Shown here piece by piece: positions 9,336-17,705 of a DNA stretch of 64,000 bases; within the stretch, counting starts at the first letter, position 1; each line of letters starts with the position of its first letter. The notes beneath the pieces were generated by a model. That model had not been told where the DNA came from. It saw only the letters and a program-made list of their open reading frames with translations, and searched no databases. The stretch comes from Chryseobacterium sp. CH21 (lineage in GTDB: Bacteria; Bacteroidota; Bacteroidia; Flavobacteriales; Weeksellaceae), in assembly GCF_004119445.1 (NCBI RefSeq), contig NZ_QICI01000101.1:1-64000 (forward strand), in the 5' to 3' direction. A program made the translations under genes and the position numbers.

Positions 9336-10031
9336 ATGATAAAACTATCAGATTACCTGGATTATCTCAACAACGAGATAATTCAGGCTCGTAAAAAAGC
9401 AGACGAGAATGCAGTTCTTATTGCCAAAGAATATGCCCGTCATGAATACCTTAAATATTTTAAGGTGCCAAGATATGCCCTGCCCAGTGTAAAGATGGAT
9501 ATTCCGATCAAAATCACAGATATAGATTCAGATCCTAAGTATAATTTTAAACTGAATCAGGATCAGTTTGTGACAGAAATAAATGAAAGAATCCGTCTGG
9601 TGAATAAAGAGAAGAAAATGAATATTCTTGAAATCAACAAGAGACAGATTCAAACTGAAGAGTTTAAAACCCTGTTCAGTAACCTGGAAAAAAATGATCA
9701 GAAATTCGGAAAGCTCCCAGCCAATGAAGTTCTTAAGCTGGATCTCAGAAAGAAAATGCAGCTTCTTAATTCCGGAATATTTAGACCTCAGGAAGGAATA
9801 GAAGAAGAAACAGATGAGCTGAAAGAAATTTTTTCAAAAGTTCTGTTGAATAAATATACGCTGGTGAATGCAAAGCTGAACAGCATTTACATAGATCCCA
9901 ATACCAGTGCAGCAGAAGATAAAGATAAACTATTCATCAACCTTCATGTGGAAATGGAGGAGGAAGGAATCAGGATTGTGTCTTACAAAGATAAAGACGG
10001 CAACGAAATAGAACAGATAACTTTTGAGTAA
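9336..10031 (+). CDS. Unknown protein of the DUF2589 cassette, second gene
   Basis: A 231-aa cytoplasmic-type protein. A charged helical start (LSDYLDYLNNEIIQARKKADENA) leads into KVPRYALPSVKMDIPIKI, which resembles the VPSFRIETCEVDFNVKL strand pair of the DUF2589 protein before it. The rest is helical and charged, ending in a short beta segment. Start chosen at MIKLSD, 16 bp after the previous stop; the upstream frame overlaps that gene. Its TAA overlaps the next ATG by one base, so translation is coupled. Probably a diverged partner of the DUF2589 protein; no family was recognised. Confidence 0.8.
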   Translation: MIKLSDYLDYLNNEIIQARKKADENAVLIAKEYARHEYLKYFKVPRYALPSVKMDIPIKITDIDSDPKYNFKLNQDQFVTEINERIRLVNKEKKMNILEINKRQIQTEEFKTLFSNLEKNDQKFGKLPANEVLKLDLRKKMQLLNSGIFRPQEGIEEETDELKEIFSKVLLNKYTLVNAKLNSIYIDPNTSAAEDKDKLFINLHVEMEEEGIRIVSYKDKDGNEIEQITFE

Positions 10032-10609
10032 TGCAGGAACTTATTCACTTTACAGTACAGAAAATCAAAGAATTGCTGGAACAGTTCAATGAGGTTCAGG
10101 CTTTATACCTGTCAAAATCATTTGACTTTGATACCCGGTTTGATGCTTTTCTCAACGAAGTTCTGGAGTATTTCCGTACTAAAGGAAACACCAGCCACGA
10201 ATCTGAAGTATTGAAAATTATGAATATGATTTCCACCGTTAAAAGAGGTTTTAATCCAATAAAAATGGAGAAAATAATGAATGGGAGAAGGGAAATTCTT
10301 GGAGGATTCTCATTCAATGGAATGGAAAGTATTTATGATATTCTCATGGAAATATATGCCAAAGAAAATAAAAAACTTGAGGATGCGGAAGAACTTATTT
10401 CAGGAATCATTGTCTCATTATATCAGAGTGGTATTCTTGATGATGAAAAACTGAAAGAAATGAATTCCGTTCCCAAAATTGAAAACTTCTGGAACTCTCT
10501 CGTGGAACAGAATGCTGCTATATCCGGAATCAACAAAAAGCTGAGACTTTCTATCATTCCGGAAGACGTTTTTCTTATTCTGGAAAAAATATTTATGAAA
10601 TTAATTTAA
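10031..10609 (+). CDS. Unknown helical protein of the DUF2589 cassette, third gene
   Basis: A 192-aa protein, predicted all-helical, with no signal peptide, no membrane segment and no recognised domain. It starts on the last base of the preceding stop codon (TAATG) and is followed by the subtilisin gene 11 bp later. Position and coupling argue that it is a component of the same system. It could be an adaptor or recognition subunit, but nothing in the sequence proves this. Confidence 0.75.
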   Translation: MQELIHFTVQKIKELLEQFNEVQALYLSKSFDFDTRFDAFLNEVLEYFRTKGNTSHESEVLKIMNMISTVKRGFNPIKMEKIMNGRREILGGFSFNGMESIYDILMEIYAKENKKLEDAEELISGIIVSLYQSGILDDEKLKEMNSVPKIENFWNSLVEQNAAISGINKKLRLSIIPEDVFLILEKIFMKLI

Positions 10610-10620
10610 AAAAGATCATT

Positions 10621-11883
10621 ATGGAAACCGGAAGATATATTGTTCTGCTACAGGATCAGCAGAAAAATTCGCTCAAAAAAATAGAAAAAGAGCTGGAAGT
10701 GAATATTACTTCTTCAGAATTGCTGTCCAAAGAAAACCGTTCCTACGAAATCATTGATCAGGATAACGGTGTGCTTTACAAAAATCTGGGAGTTCTTGTG
10801 GTGGAAAATATGGATGAAGACCAATTGAAAAGTGCCGTGAAAAATGAATCAAATTCTATCATTTATTATGAAAAAGAAAGAGAATTTTTTCCTGCAGATG
10901 AATTGCAGCTTATTAATGAGCTGAAAAAACAGTCAGCCGGACTTGCTGAAAAAATCTCAGAACTTGAACAATATATAACCACCAAGCCTTTGCCTCAAAA
11001 ATCATTTGTTGAGATGGAGTGGGGATTAAAAGCTATTGGCCTGGAAAATACTAATTATACAGGAAAAGGAATTGATATTTGTATTCTGGATACCGGACTT
11101 GAAACTTCCCACCCCGATTTTTCTTCTGAAGAAATTGAAGGAAAATCTTTCATAGATGGTCAGGACTGGAACAGAGATCCCAACGGGCATGGTACACACT
11201 GTGCCGGGGTTGCTACAGGAAATACCAGAAGTGATACAGGACGCCGCTACGGAATTGCGCGAGACTGCAATCTGAAAATAGCAAAAGTGCTCGCAGACAA
11301 TGGTAGAGGAACTACCAGCAGCGTAATTGATGCGATAGACTGGGCAATCACGAAAAAATTCAGAATTTTGTCTCTTTCGCTGGCTTCTCCGGTGAAGCTT
11401 GATGATCAACCTTCTGTCCTTTTTGAAACCATTGGAGAACGGGCACTTGAAAATAACTGTCTTATTATAGCTGCTGCAGGAAACGACAGCAACAGACCCC
11501 AGATTCCGCAGCCGGTTTCCATGCCGGCCAATTCAAAATCTATAATGGCAATCGGAGCTATGGATGCTCAGATGAAAATTGCCAGATTTTCAAACGCAGG
11601 AATCAATCCGTCTACAGGAGGAAATATCAATGTCTGTGCTCCCGGAGTAGATATTATCAGTTCCTATCCTAAAAATGCTAAGAACAAAAATAATTTATAT
11701 TACAGCATTAGCGGTACAAGCATGGCGGCACCGCATGTTTCCGGACTTGCCGCTTTGTATATGGAACAGTTTCCCGATAAATCAGCAAAAGAGATCTGGG
11801 AACTGATTGAAAATAAAGCAAGGCCTATTGAAGGCATAAAATACAGAGATATTGGAAACGGTTTAATACAGGTATACTTATGA
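10621..11883 (+). CDS. S8 family subtilisin-like serine protease, no export signal
   Basis: A 420-aa subtilase. Catalytic Asp157 (CILDTGLETSHPD), His190 (NGHGTHCAGVATG), oxyanion Asn288 (AAAGND) and Ser367 (SGTSMAAPHVSG) are all present. Residues 1-90 look like an inhibitor-I9-type prodomain: a beta strand GRYIVLLQ, helices, then a strand ending before residue 95. A linker of about 45 residues joins it to the catalytic domain. There is no signal peptide and no T9SS domain, so it probably acts in the cytoplasm, unlike most flavobacterial subtilases. Its last four bases overlap the start of the 67-aa gene (ATGA). Confidence 0.93.
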   Translation: METGRYIVLLQDQQKNSLKKIEKELEVNITSSELLSKENRSYEIIDQDNGVLYKNLGVLVVENMDEDQLKSAVKNESNSIIYYEKEREFFPADELQLINELKKQSAGLAEKISELEQYITTKPLPQKSFVEMEWGLKAIGLENTNYTGKGIDICILDTGLETSHPDFSSEEIEGKSFIDGQDWNRDPNGHGTHCAGVATGNTRSDTGRRYGIARDCNLKIAKVLADNGRGTTSSVIDAIDWAITKKFRILSLSLASPVKLDDQPSVLFETIGERALENNCLIIAAAGNDSNRPQIPQPVSMPANSKSIMAIGAMDAQMKIARFSNAGINPSTGGNINVCAPGVDIISSYPKNAKNKNNLYYSISGTSMAAPHVSGLAALYMEQFPDKSAKEIWELIENKARPIEGIKYRDIGNGLIQVYL

Positions 11884-12083
11884 TCACTTATCTCGCAGTT
11901 TTAAAAAAAGATATAAACATTAAAAAGCTGGAAGCGCTTCTTAAAAGTAAAAGCATAAAACTGGCTTCTCATTACAAAACCATCGGCGTTGTAAAACTTG
12001 AAAGTAACACTTCCATTTCGGAGTCCGAATTTCAGGAGTATTTTATATCTATAGAAGAAGAAAAAGATAATTTAACAATATAA
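11880..12083 (+). CDS. Small prodomain-like protein coupled to the subtilisin
   Basis: A 67-aa protein whose ATG overlaps the subtilisin stop codon. Its beginning, MITYLAVLKKDINIKKLEALL, has the strand-helix pattern of an I9 inhibitor/propeptide (compare the subtilisin's own GRYIVLLQ strand), and the ending alternates strand and charged helix. A free-standing inhibitor or folding chaperone for the protease is the most natural guess. Similarity is by pattern only and is weak at this length. Confidence 0.65.
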   Translation: MITYLAVLKKDINIKKLEALLKSKSIKLASHYKTIGVVKLESNTSISESEFQEYFISIEEEKDNLTI

Positions 12084-12119
12084 TCACATCAATAAAGCTT
12101 TTCTGTCGCAGAGAAGTTT

Positions 12120-12127
12120 TATTTTTG
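12120..12127 (+). promoter_or_regulatory. -7 promoter element of the EEP gene
   Basis: TATTTTTG matches TAnnTTTG and lies 22 bp before the ATG at 12150. The -33 element is poor. Confidence 0.4.
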
Positions 12128-12149
12128 TCTCTTACTGATAAAATAAGAT

Positions 12150-12977
12150 ATGAATTTCAGATTTTCAATCGTGTTTCTGATGCTTTTTGCATTAGGATTT
12201 TCACAGGACCTTACCGTAATGAGTTTTAATATCAGACTGAATGTAGAGTCGGATAAAGACAATGCCTGGCCAAAAAGAAAGCAGGATGTTGCAGATTTAC
12301 TGGCCTATTATCATCCTGATTATTTCGGAGTACAGGAAGCGCTTCCGGAACAGATGAAAGATATTAAAACAGGGTTAAAAAACTATGATTATATCGGAGT
12401 AGGAAGAGATGATGGTAAGGAACAAGGAGAATTTTCAGCGATCTTTTATGATACGAATAAATTAGAAATTGTAAAATCGGGGACGTTCTGGCTGTCTGAA
12501 ACCCCGGAAAAACCTTCAAAAGGCTGGGATGCTGCGCTGAACAGAATTTGTACCTATGCTGTATTCAAAGATAAAAAATCGAAGAAAGAATTCCTTGCAA
12601 TGAACCTTCATTTCGATCATGTAGGAAATGTAGCCAGAGTAAAATCTTCCGAACTGATCCTGAAAAAAATCAAAGAACTGAATCCAAAAAATCTTCCGGT
12701 GGCACTAAGCGGAGATTTTAACCTGACAGATGATTCAGAACCTATTAAAATTCTTTCCCAGAATATGAAAGATACTTTCTATCATTCAGAAACCAAACAT
12801 TATGGTCCGGTAGGAACTTTTACAGGTTTCAATGTGAATGAAGTTCCTAAAGACAGAATTGATTATATTTTTACAAAAGGCTTTAAGATCAGATCTCACA
12901 GACACATCAATGACAGAAGAGAAAATCTTTTGTATCCTTCAGATCATTTTCCGGTGATTGTGAATCTTTCCCTATAA
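12150..12977 (+). CDS. Secreted endonuclease/exonuclease/phosphatase family protein
   Basis: A 275-aa exported member of the EEP fold (DNase I, sphingomyelinase and inositol phosphatase superfamily). Signal peptide about 1-18 (FALGFSQ). Metal and catalytic motifs are visible in order: SFNIRLN near residue 29, GVQEALPEQ (metal-binding Glu), LHFDHVG (His), SGDFNLT (Asp/Asn), and SDHFPVIVN near the C-terminus (Asp-His). Length is normal. It is followed directly by the convergent regulator gene. Whether it acts on nucleic acid, lipid or sugar phosphates cannot be read from the sequence. Confidence 0.9.
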   Translation: MNFRFSIVFLMLFALGFSQDLTVMSFNIRLNVESDKDNAWPKRKQDVADLLAYYHPDYFGVQEALPEQMKDIKTGLKNYDYIGVGRDDGKEQGEFSAIFYDTNKLEIVKSGTFWLSETPEKPSKGWDAALNRICTYAVFKDKKSKKEFLAMNLHFDHVGNVARVKSSELILKKIKELNPKNLPVALSGDFNLTDDSEPIKILSQNMKDTFYHSETKHYGPVGTFTGFNVNEVPKDRIDYIFTKGFKIRSHRHINDRRENLLYPSDHFPVIVNLSL

Positions 12978-12982
12978 AAAAA

Positions 12983-13669
12983 TCAGTGGGTTGGAAAATC
13001 GACTTCAAATCCAATTCCTCTCAGGGATTGGATTTTTATTTTGGGATCACTGTTGAAATACTTACGAAGCCTGCTGATGAAAACATCAAGACTTCTTCCA
13101 GTAAAATAGTCATTGGTTTCCCAAAGATTATCCAGAATATTATCCCTTGTAATGATAGATCGGTTGTGCTTCAGAAGATACAGCAAAAGCTCTTGCTCCC
13201 GTATGGTCAGACGATTGTTTCCGTTAGGATGAGACAACAGAAGTTTAGTGGTGTCAAGTGAAAATTCTCCGATTTTTATCTGACTTTCGGTAATGGCGGG
13301 AAGTGTTCTCTTCAGAATATTTTTAATTCGTAAAACCAGTTCTTCGGGATCGCAGGGTTTGGCAATATAATCGTCTGCACCTATTTTCAATCCTGTGAGG
13401 CGGTCTATTTTTTGATTTTTGGCGGTTAAAAATAACAATGGGAAATCCTTTTTTTCCTTAATGATCATTTTTGCCAGAGAAAAACCATCAATATTGGGCA
13501 TCATCACATCCAGAATTCCTATCTGAAAAGGAAAATCAGCATGAAGCAATGGAGCTACATCTTCCGGATTCTGAAACCAGCTGACTTCAAAATCTTCCAA
13601 TTCAAGATACTGCTTAAGGATCATTCCGAAATCCGGATCATCTTCTGCCAGAAGGATTTTAGTTTTCAT
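12983..13669 (-). CDS. OmpR/PhoB-family response regulator (second system)
   Basis: A 228-aa regulator. Receiver domain with EDD at 9-11, phospho-acceptor Asp54 (GILDVMMPN), and the KPCDPEE loop with the conserved Lys. A winged-helix domain follows, with RSLDVFISRLRKYF, nearly identical to the recognition region of the regulator at 2486-3169. Start chosen at MKTKIL; its ATG lies inside the end of the kinase gene, giving an 11-bp overlap and translational coupling. The near-identity of the recognition helices agrees with the shared TTAAC repeats found at both loci. Confidence 0.95.
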   Translation of the reverse strand: MKTKILLAEDDPDFGMILKQYLELEDFEVSWFQNPEDVAPLLHADFPFQIGILDVMMPNIDGFSLAKMIIKEKKDFPLLFLTAKNQKIDRLTGLKIGADDYIAKPCDPEELVLRIKNILKRTLPAITESQIKIGEFSLDTTKLLLSHPNGNNRLTIREQELLLYLLKHNRSIITRDNILDNLWETNDYFTGRSLDVFISRLRKYFNSDPKIKIQSLRGIGFEVDFPTH

Positions 13670-14981
13670 AAGGAATTGATATTTTAAAAGTACTGCCTGC
13701 ATTGATTTGGCTGGAAACCTCTATTTTTCCATTATAATCTGTAATGATCTTCTTCACAAAATAAAGCCCAAGCCCAAGCCCTTTGCTGTTGTGAATATTG
13801 TTATTCTGTATTCTGTAGAACTTTTCAAAAATAGTATTCAATTCTTTGGCTTCCATGCCCTGGCCGTTATCAGAAACTTCAATATCCAATTGTTGAGAAA
13901 TGTTGTGAAGGTTTATGGTAACTGTAGATGCTCCATATTTTACACTATTTTCACAAAGGTTTTTAATGACTGTTTCCATCAGATTTTTATCAAAAGGAAG
14001 ACCCTGTGAAACAGTATTTTCAAGCTTAAAATCAATATCTGGATAAGTAACTGAAAGATCCTGAATGAAAAAAGTCCAGTCCTCAGGCTGTACAGCGGTC
14101 ATTTCATCAGGTATTTCATCCTTATGAAGCTGAAACATCAGACTTTCAAGGCGGGAAATCTGTCTGTCAACGAGAGGAAGTGTTTCGGGATTCCATTCTT
14201 TTTTTAATGCTTTTGAAGCTATTTTTAAAGTAGCGATCGGAGTTTTAAACTCATGTGAAATGTTATCCACAATAGTGTGGAGAACTTCAACCTGCTTCTG
14301 CTGCTGGATCAGATTTCTAATGGTGAAAATATAAAGCAGAAGAACTCCCGAAAGCAGAAGAATACAGCAGATAATCAGCAAAGTAAGCTCTTTGAAAACA
14401 ATACTTTTTATGTTTTTGATCTCAAAATCTGTCTGGGTTTTGACAAGAAAAGTGTTCTTTCTTTCAACATGGCCTTTATCACTATCATTTCTTTTGGTTG
14501 TTGAAGTTTCCCAGCTTCCGTTACTGGCAATACGCGGATTTTTTATCTTATCCTTTGTTTCAAAAATAACAATCGGTTCAGTAATTACTTTGGCACTGTC
14601 CGGAAGATGTACAATAGATAAATAGCGGATTCTTGCAGAGATTACATAGCCGTCTTTCTGGTAACGGCTGTCGATATAATGAATCAGCCTTTGTCTGGCA
14701 GGTTTTCTGTTTTCTATGAAATAGTTTAGAAAATCTTTTTTATTGACCTCCTTATTATGGTATCTGATAATGATTTGCTGAAGAGAATCATCGTTCCTTT
14801 CCTTGGCTTCCTGGATGTCTTCAAGATTGTCCGTATAATTGGTAAGCCCGTCATTCACGGATCTGTAGATATCCCTTTCCTTTACCTGATAGGTTTTATA
14901 CATAAAGTAAACCTGAATTCCCAGTAATAGTAGGAACAGGGCGGCAAAAACCGAAATCAGAATTTTACTCTTGGCGATCAT
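13659..14981 (-). CDS. Membrane sensor histidine kinase (second system)
   Basis: A 440-aa kinase. Membrane helices at about 8-27 and 197-220 bracket a periplasmic region of about 165 residues. HisKA has phospho-acceptor His243 in NISHEFKTPIATL. The HATPase domain has DNGQGME and KGLGLGLYF boxes. It is coupled by overlap to its regulator and is divergent from the outer-membrane barrel gene at 15230. The sensor region shows no known fold and little resemblance to that of the kinase at 3182-4435, so the two systems likely sense different signals while sharing DNA specificity. Confidence 0.94.
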   Translation of the reverse strand: MIAKSKILISVFAALFLLLLGIQVYFMYKTYQVKERDIYRSVNDGLTNYTDNLEDIQEAKERNDDSLQQIIIRYHNKEVNKKDFLNYFIENRKPARQRLIHYIDSRYQKDGYVISARIRYLSIVHLPDSAKVITEPIVIFETKDKIKNPRIASNGSWETSTTKRNDSDKGHVERKNTFLVKTQTDFEIKNIKSIVFKELTLLIICCILLLSGVLLLYIFTIRNLIQQQKQVEVLHTIVDNISHEFKTPIATLKIASKALKKEWNPETLPLVDRQISRLESLMFQLHKDEIPDEMTAVQPEDWTFFIQDLSVTYPDIDFKLENTVSQGLPFDKNLMETVIKNLCENSVKYGASTVTINLHNISQQLDIEVSDNGQGMEAKELNTIFEKFYRIQNNNIHNSKGLGLGLYFVKKIITDYNGKIEVSSQINAGSTFKISIPYEN

Positions 14982-15031
14982 CGAAACAAAGATAAAGCTT
15001 TAGCTATTTTCCAGAAATGATTATTTTATTA

Positions 15032-15047
15032 TTAACCTTCCATTAAC
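15032..15047 (+). promoter_or_regulatory. TTAAC-N6-TTAAC pair near the kinase start
   Basis: TTAAC at 15032-15036 and 15043-15047, spaced 11 bp, 50-65 bp upstream of the kinase ATG. An 18-bp stretch here (15031-15048) is repeated exactly at 15132-15149. Possible autoregulatory site. Confidence 0.5.
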
Positions 15048-15121
15048 CATAATTTTGAATCCACAAAATAAATAATCATTCATACTTCCGAATTTGTGAA
15101 TTTTGATGGCAAAAAAAGACA

Positions 15122-15148
15122 TTAACCCATCATTAACCTTCCATTAAC
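15122..15148 (+). promoter_or_regulatory. Three tandem TTAAC half-sites (putative OmpR-type operator)
   Basis: TTAAC at 15122-15126, 15133-15137 and 15144-15148 with exact 11-bp periodicity. The last half-site ends 22 bp before the -7-like element of the outer-membrane barrel gene, the same distance as at 4517/4540. Confidence 0.6.
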
Positions 15149-15170
15149 CCTGTTTTTTCTGGCTAATATA

Positions 15171-15178
15171 GAATTTTG
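15171..15178 (+). promoter_or_regulatory. -7-like element of the outer-membrane barrel gene
   Basis: GAATTTTG, one base off TAnnTTTG, with a T-rich stretch but no clear TTTG at -33. A weak promoter of this kind fits dependence on an activator at the adjacent TTAAC repeats. Confidence 0.4.
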
Positions 15179-15229
15179 TACCCATAGAACAGAACAGTGA
15201 TTTTGTTTAAAAGGATAAAAAAAATAGTT

Positions 15230-17599
15230 ATGTATAAAATTCTTTTTCTTCTGTGTTTGCCGGTCTTGATTTTTTCCCAGCAGCAAAAATCTGGAGGCAC
15301 AATTGTGAACACCGAAAATGAAAAGCTTTCATCAGTGAAAGTGGAAGTGTATAATGCTCAAAATGAATTAATCAAAGAAATAAAAACAGATGATAACGGA
15401 ACATTTGTACTGGAGGATATTGCGGAACAGGAGGTAAAACTGGTTATTAAAAATCAGGGATACTCTTTATTTGAGAAAAAACTGAATTTGAATAAACCTG
15501 AACCTTTAAATATTATTCTTAAAAAAGAATCTCAGGAAATAGAGGGAGTAGTAATGACGAAACGTAAACCTTTGGTGAAAAGAAAGGTCGACCGTCTGGA
15601 ATTTAATGTGGAAAACAGTAATATTTCATCACTCAATGCCTGGGAAATCTTAAAAAATACACCCAGTGTCACTGTCAATAATAGTGTATTGAGCGTAAAG
15701 GGAAGCACGGGAATTCTGGTGACTATTAATGATAAAAAAGTGATGCTCACAGGGGATGAGCTTAAAAATCTTCTTGAAAATACACAGGGAGATGAGGTGA
15801 AATCAGTAGAAGTAATTACCAATCCGCCTGCAAAATATGAAGCCTCAGGAAGTTCAGTGCTGAATATCGTTCTGAAAAAGAATAAAATTGAAGGTTACCG
15901 TGGAATTCTTTCTTCAAAATATGTGCAGACACAATATGCGAAAGGCGTCTTCGGTCTTTCCCAATATTATAAAAAAGATAAACTTTCCGTTATGGGAAGC
16001 TATTATAGAGGGCTGGGGACGTACTACCGTGAAGGAACAGATTATGTAAATTATCCGGAAAGCCAAACCCGATGGATCAGTACAATGAACAGGAAGGATA
16101 AGAACAATAACCAAAATACCCTGAATTTTAATGTGGAATATGAGCTGGACAGTTTGACCAACTTAAGCCTCAACTATTCAGGGTTTTTCTCTCCAAAATC
16201 CTTCGGAACCTACAATGTTCCTACACTCATCTATAATCAGCAAGATATCGCAGAATCCAATTATACTACCATCAATGATCACCGTTCACGGTCCATCAAC
16301 AACTCTGTGAGTTTTCAGATAGACCGGAAATTGAATAAGAAAAGTAGCCTTTCCTGGGTTAATTATTTTACCGGGAATAATGCTGATAAATACCAAAATG
16401 TGATTACCGACCTGAACTTTGCAGGACAGCCTCCAAAAGAAGATAATTTCATTACTCAGAATAAAGCGGATGTTCAATTATATTCCACTCAATTCGATTA
16501 TCAGTGGAAAGGAGATAAACTGGAGCTGGAATCCGGAGCGAAATATAGTTTTGTAAAGACAAACAGTACGCTTGACTTCTCTGACAATGAGAATGGAGTA
16601 TTGCAATACCGTCCGGAAAAGAGCAGTATTTTTGATTATAAGGAACACAACTTTGCGCTGTATTCTTCATTAGCCTACAATATAGGAAAATGGAGTTTCA
16701 AAGGAGGACTCCGTGCAGAAATGACAGATCTTGAAGGAATAGTTTCTGAACCTTATGAATTGAATAAAAGCAATTACTGGAAGTTTTTCCCTACTTTTTA
16801 TGCACAATATACCACAGAAAATAAACACGAATTTGGTTTCTCTTATGGGAAAAGAATCAGCAGACCTTCCTATTCATGGTTGAATCCGGCAAAGTCTTAT
16901 TATAACCTGTTTTCATACTACCAAGGGGATCCAAAATTAAAAGCAACCATTACTCATAATCTTAACTTTACCTATTCCTGGAAAGACTGGAATCTGGATT
17001 TATACTACAGGAAAGAAATATATCCATCCATGGAAATTTCCTATCAGGAACCGAGTACCAACAGCCTGATTTATTACTTTACCAATATTGAGAAAGGAGA
17101 AGCTTTCGGATTAAGTTTATACAAAAACTTTCAGGTCAAGTCATGGTGGAATATCATTCTCTCTGAAAACCTTGAACACAACGAAAATTACTTCAAAGGA
17201 ACAGACGGAATGCTGTATAAAAATAAAGTATGGAACTGGGTTTCCAATATTTCCACAAGTTTTACCCTTGATAAAAACAGCGATTGGAAAATGGAAATGG
17301 GGCACCGCTACTATTCTCCTGGAATACAGGGAACATTCAGGATTTCTTCTCTCTGGTCAGCCTATTTTGTAATGAACAGAAAGTTCTTTAATAAAAAGCT
17401 GGATGCCAGTCTCATTTTTACCGATATTTTCAGAACTACAGGTCAGAAAGTGAGTACGAAATATGCCAATCAGGATAATTATTTTCTTGATTATACAGAT
17501 GCTCAGGGTTTTACTTTTTCTCTGAAATTCAATTTTGGAAATCAATCTGTGAAAAATGCAAAAACGATCAAAAAAACTGCGGAACAGGATAGACTGTAG
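15230..17599 (+). CDS. Outer membrane beta-barrel (TonB-receptor-like) protein
   Basis: A 789-aa outer-membrane protein. Signal peptide about 1-17, a carboxypeptidase-regulatory-like beta-sandwich (about 20-100), a plug-like region (about 110-220, with VNNSVLSVKGSTGILVTIND and VEVITNPPAKYEASGSSVLNIVLKK), then a long aromatic-rich barrel, as in the family of outer-membrane beta-barrel proteins related to TonB-dependent receptors. Start chosen at MYKILF; an in-frame ATG 11 codons upstream lacks signal-peptide character. The gene is divergent from a kinase/regulator pair and preceded by TTAAC repeats, so it is the probable output of that system. No ligand can be inferred. Confidence 0.9.
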   Translation: MYKILFLLCLPVLIFSQQQKSGGTIVNTENEKLSSVKVEVYNAQNELIKEIKTDDNGTFVLEDIAEQEVKLVIKNQGYSLFEKKLNLNKPEPLNIILKKESQEIEGVVMTKRKPLVKRKVDRLEFNVENSNISSLNAWEILKNTPSVTVNNSVLSVKGSTGILVTINDKKVMLTGDELKNLLENTQGDEVKSVEVITNPPAKYEASGSSVLNIVLKKNKIEGYRGILSSKYVQTQYAKGVFGLSQYYKKDKLSVMGSYYRGLGTYYREGTDYVNYPESQTRWISTMNRKDKNNNQNTLNFNVEYELDSLTNLSLNYSGFFSPKSFGTYNVPTLIYNQQDIAESNYTTINDHRSRSINNSVSFQIDRKLNKKSSLSWVNYFTGNNADKYQNVITDLNFAGQPPKEDNFITQNKADVQLYSTQFDYQWKGDKLELESGAKYSFVKTNSTLDFSDNENGVLQYRPEKSSIFDYKEHNFALYSSLAYNIGKWSFKGGLRAEMTDLEGIVSEPYELNKSNYWKFFPTFYAQYTTENKHEFGFSYGKRISRPSYSWLNPAKSYYNLFSYYQGDPKLKATITHNLNFTYSWKDWNLDLYYRKEIYPSMEISYQEPSTNSLIYYFTNIEKGEAFGLSLYKNFQVKSWWNIILSENLEHNENYFKGTDGMLYKNKVWNWVSNISTSFTLDKNSDWKMEMGHRYYSPGIQGTFRISSLWSAYFVMNRKFFNKKLDASLIFTDIFRTTGQKVSTKYANQDNYFLDYTDAQGFTFSLKFNFGNQSVKNAKTIKKTAEQDRL

Positions 17600-17673
17600 A
17601 ATAATATGATAGAAATCCCATTACAATAAAATATTATTATAAAAGAAATGATCTCCTGATGTCACATTTTCGC

Positions 17674-17681
17674 TATTTTTG
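17674..17681 (+). promoter_or_regulatory. -7 promoter element of the second M1 gene
   Basis: TATTTTTG, matching TAnnTTTG, 24 bp before the ATG at 17706. Confidence 0.45.
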
Positions 17682-17705
17682 ATACCTATCTTTAAAAAGA
17701 TCGCT

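Noticed and set aside
15032..15148. TTAAC repeats as an iteron-type replication origin
   Set aside because: Only five half-sites in two small groups, no replication gene nearby, and both groups sit in promoter positions.
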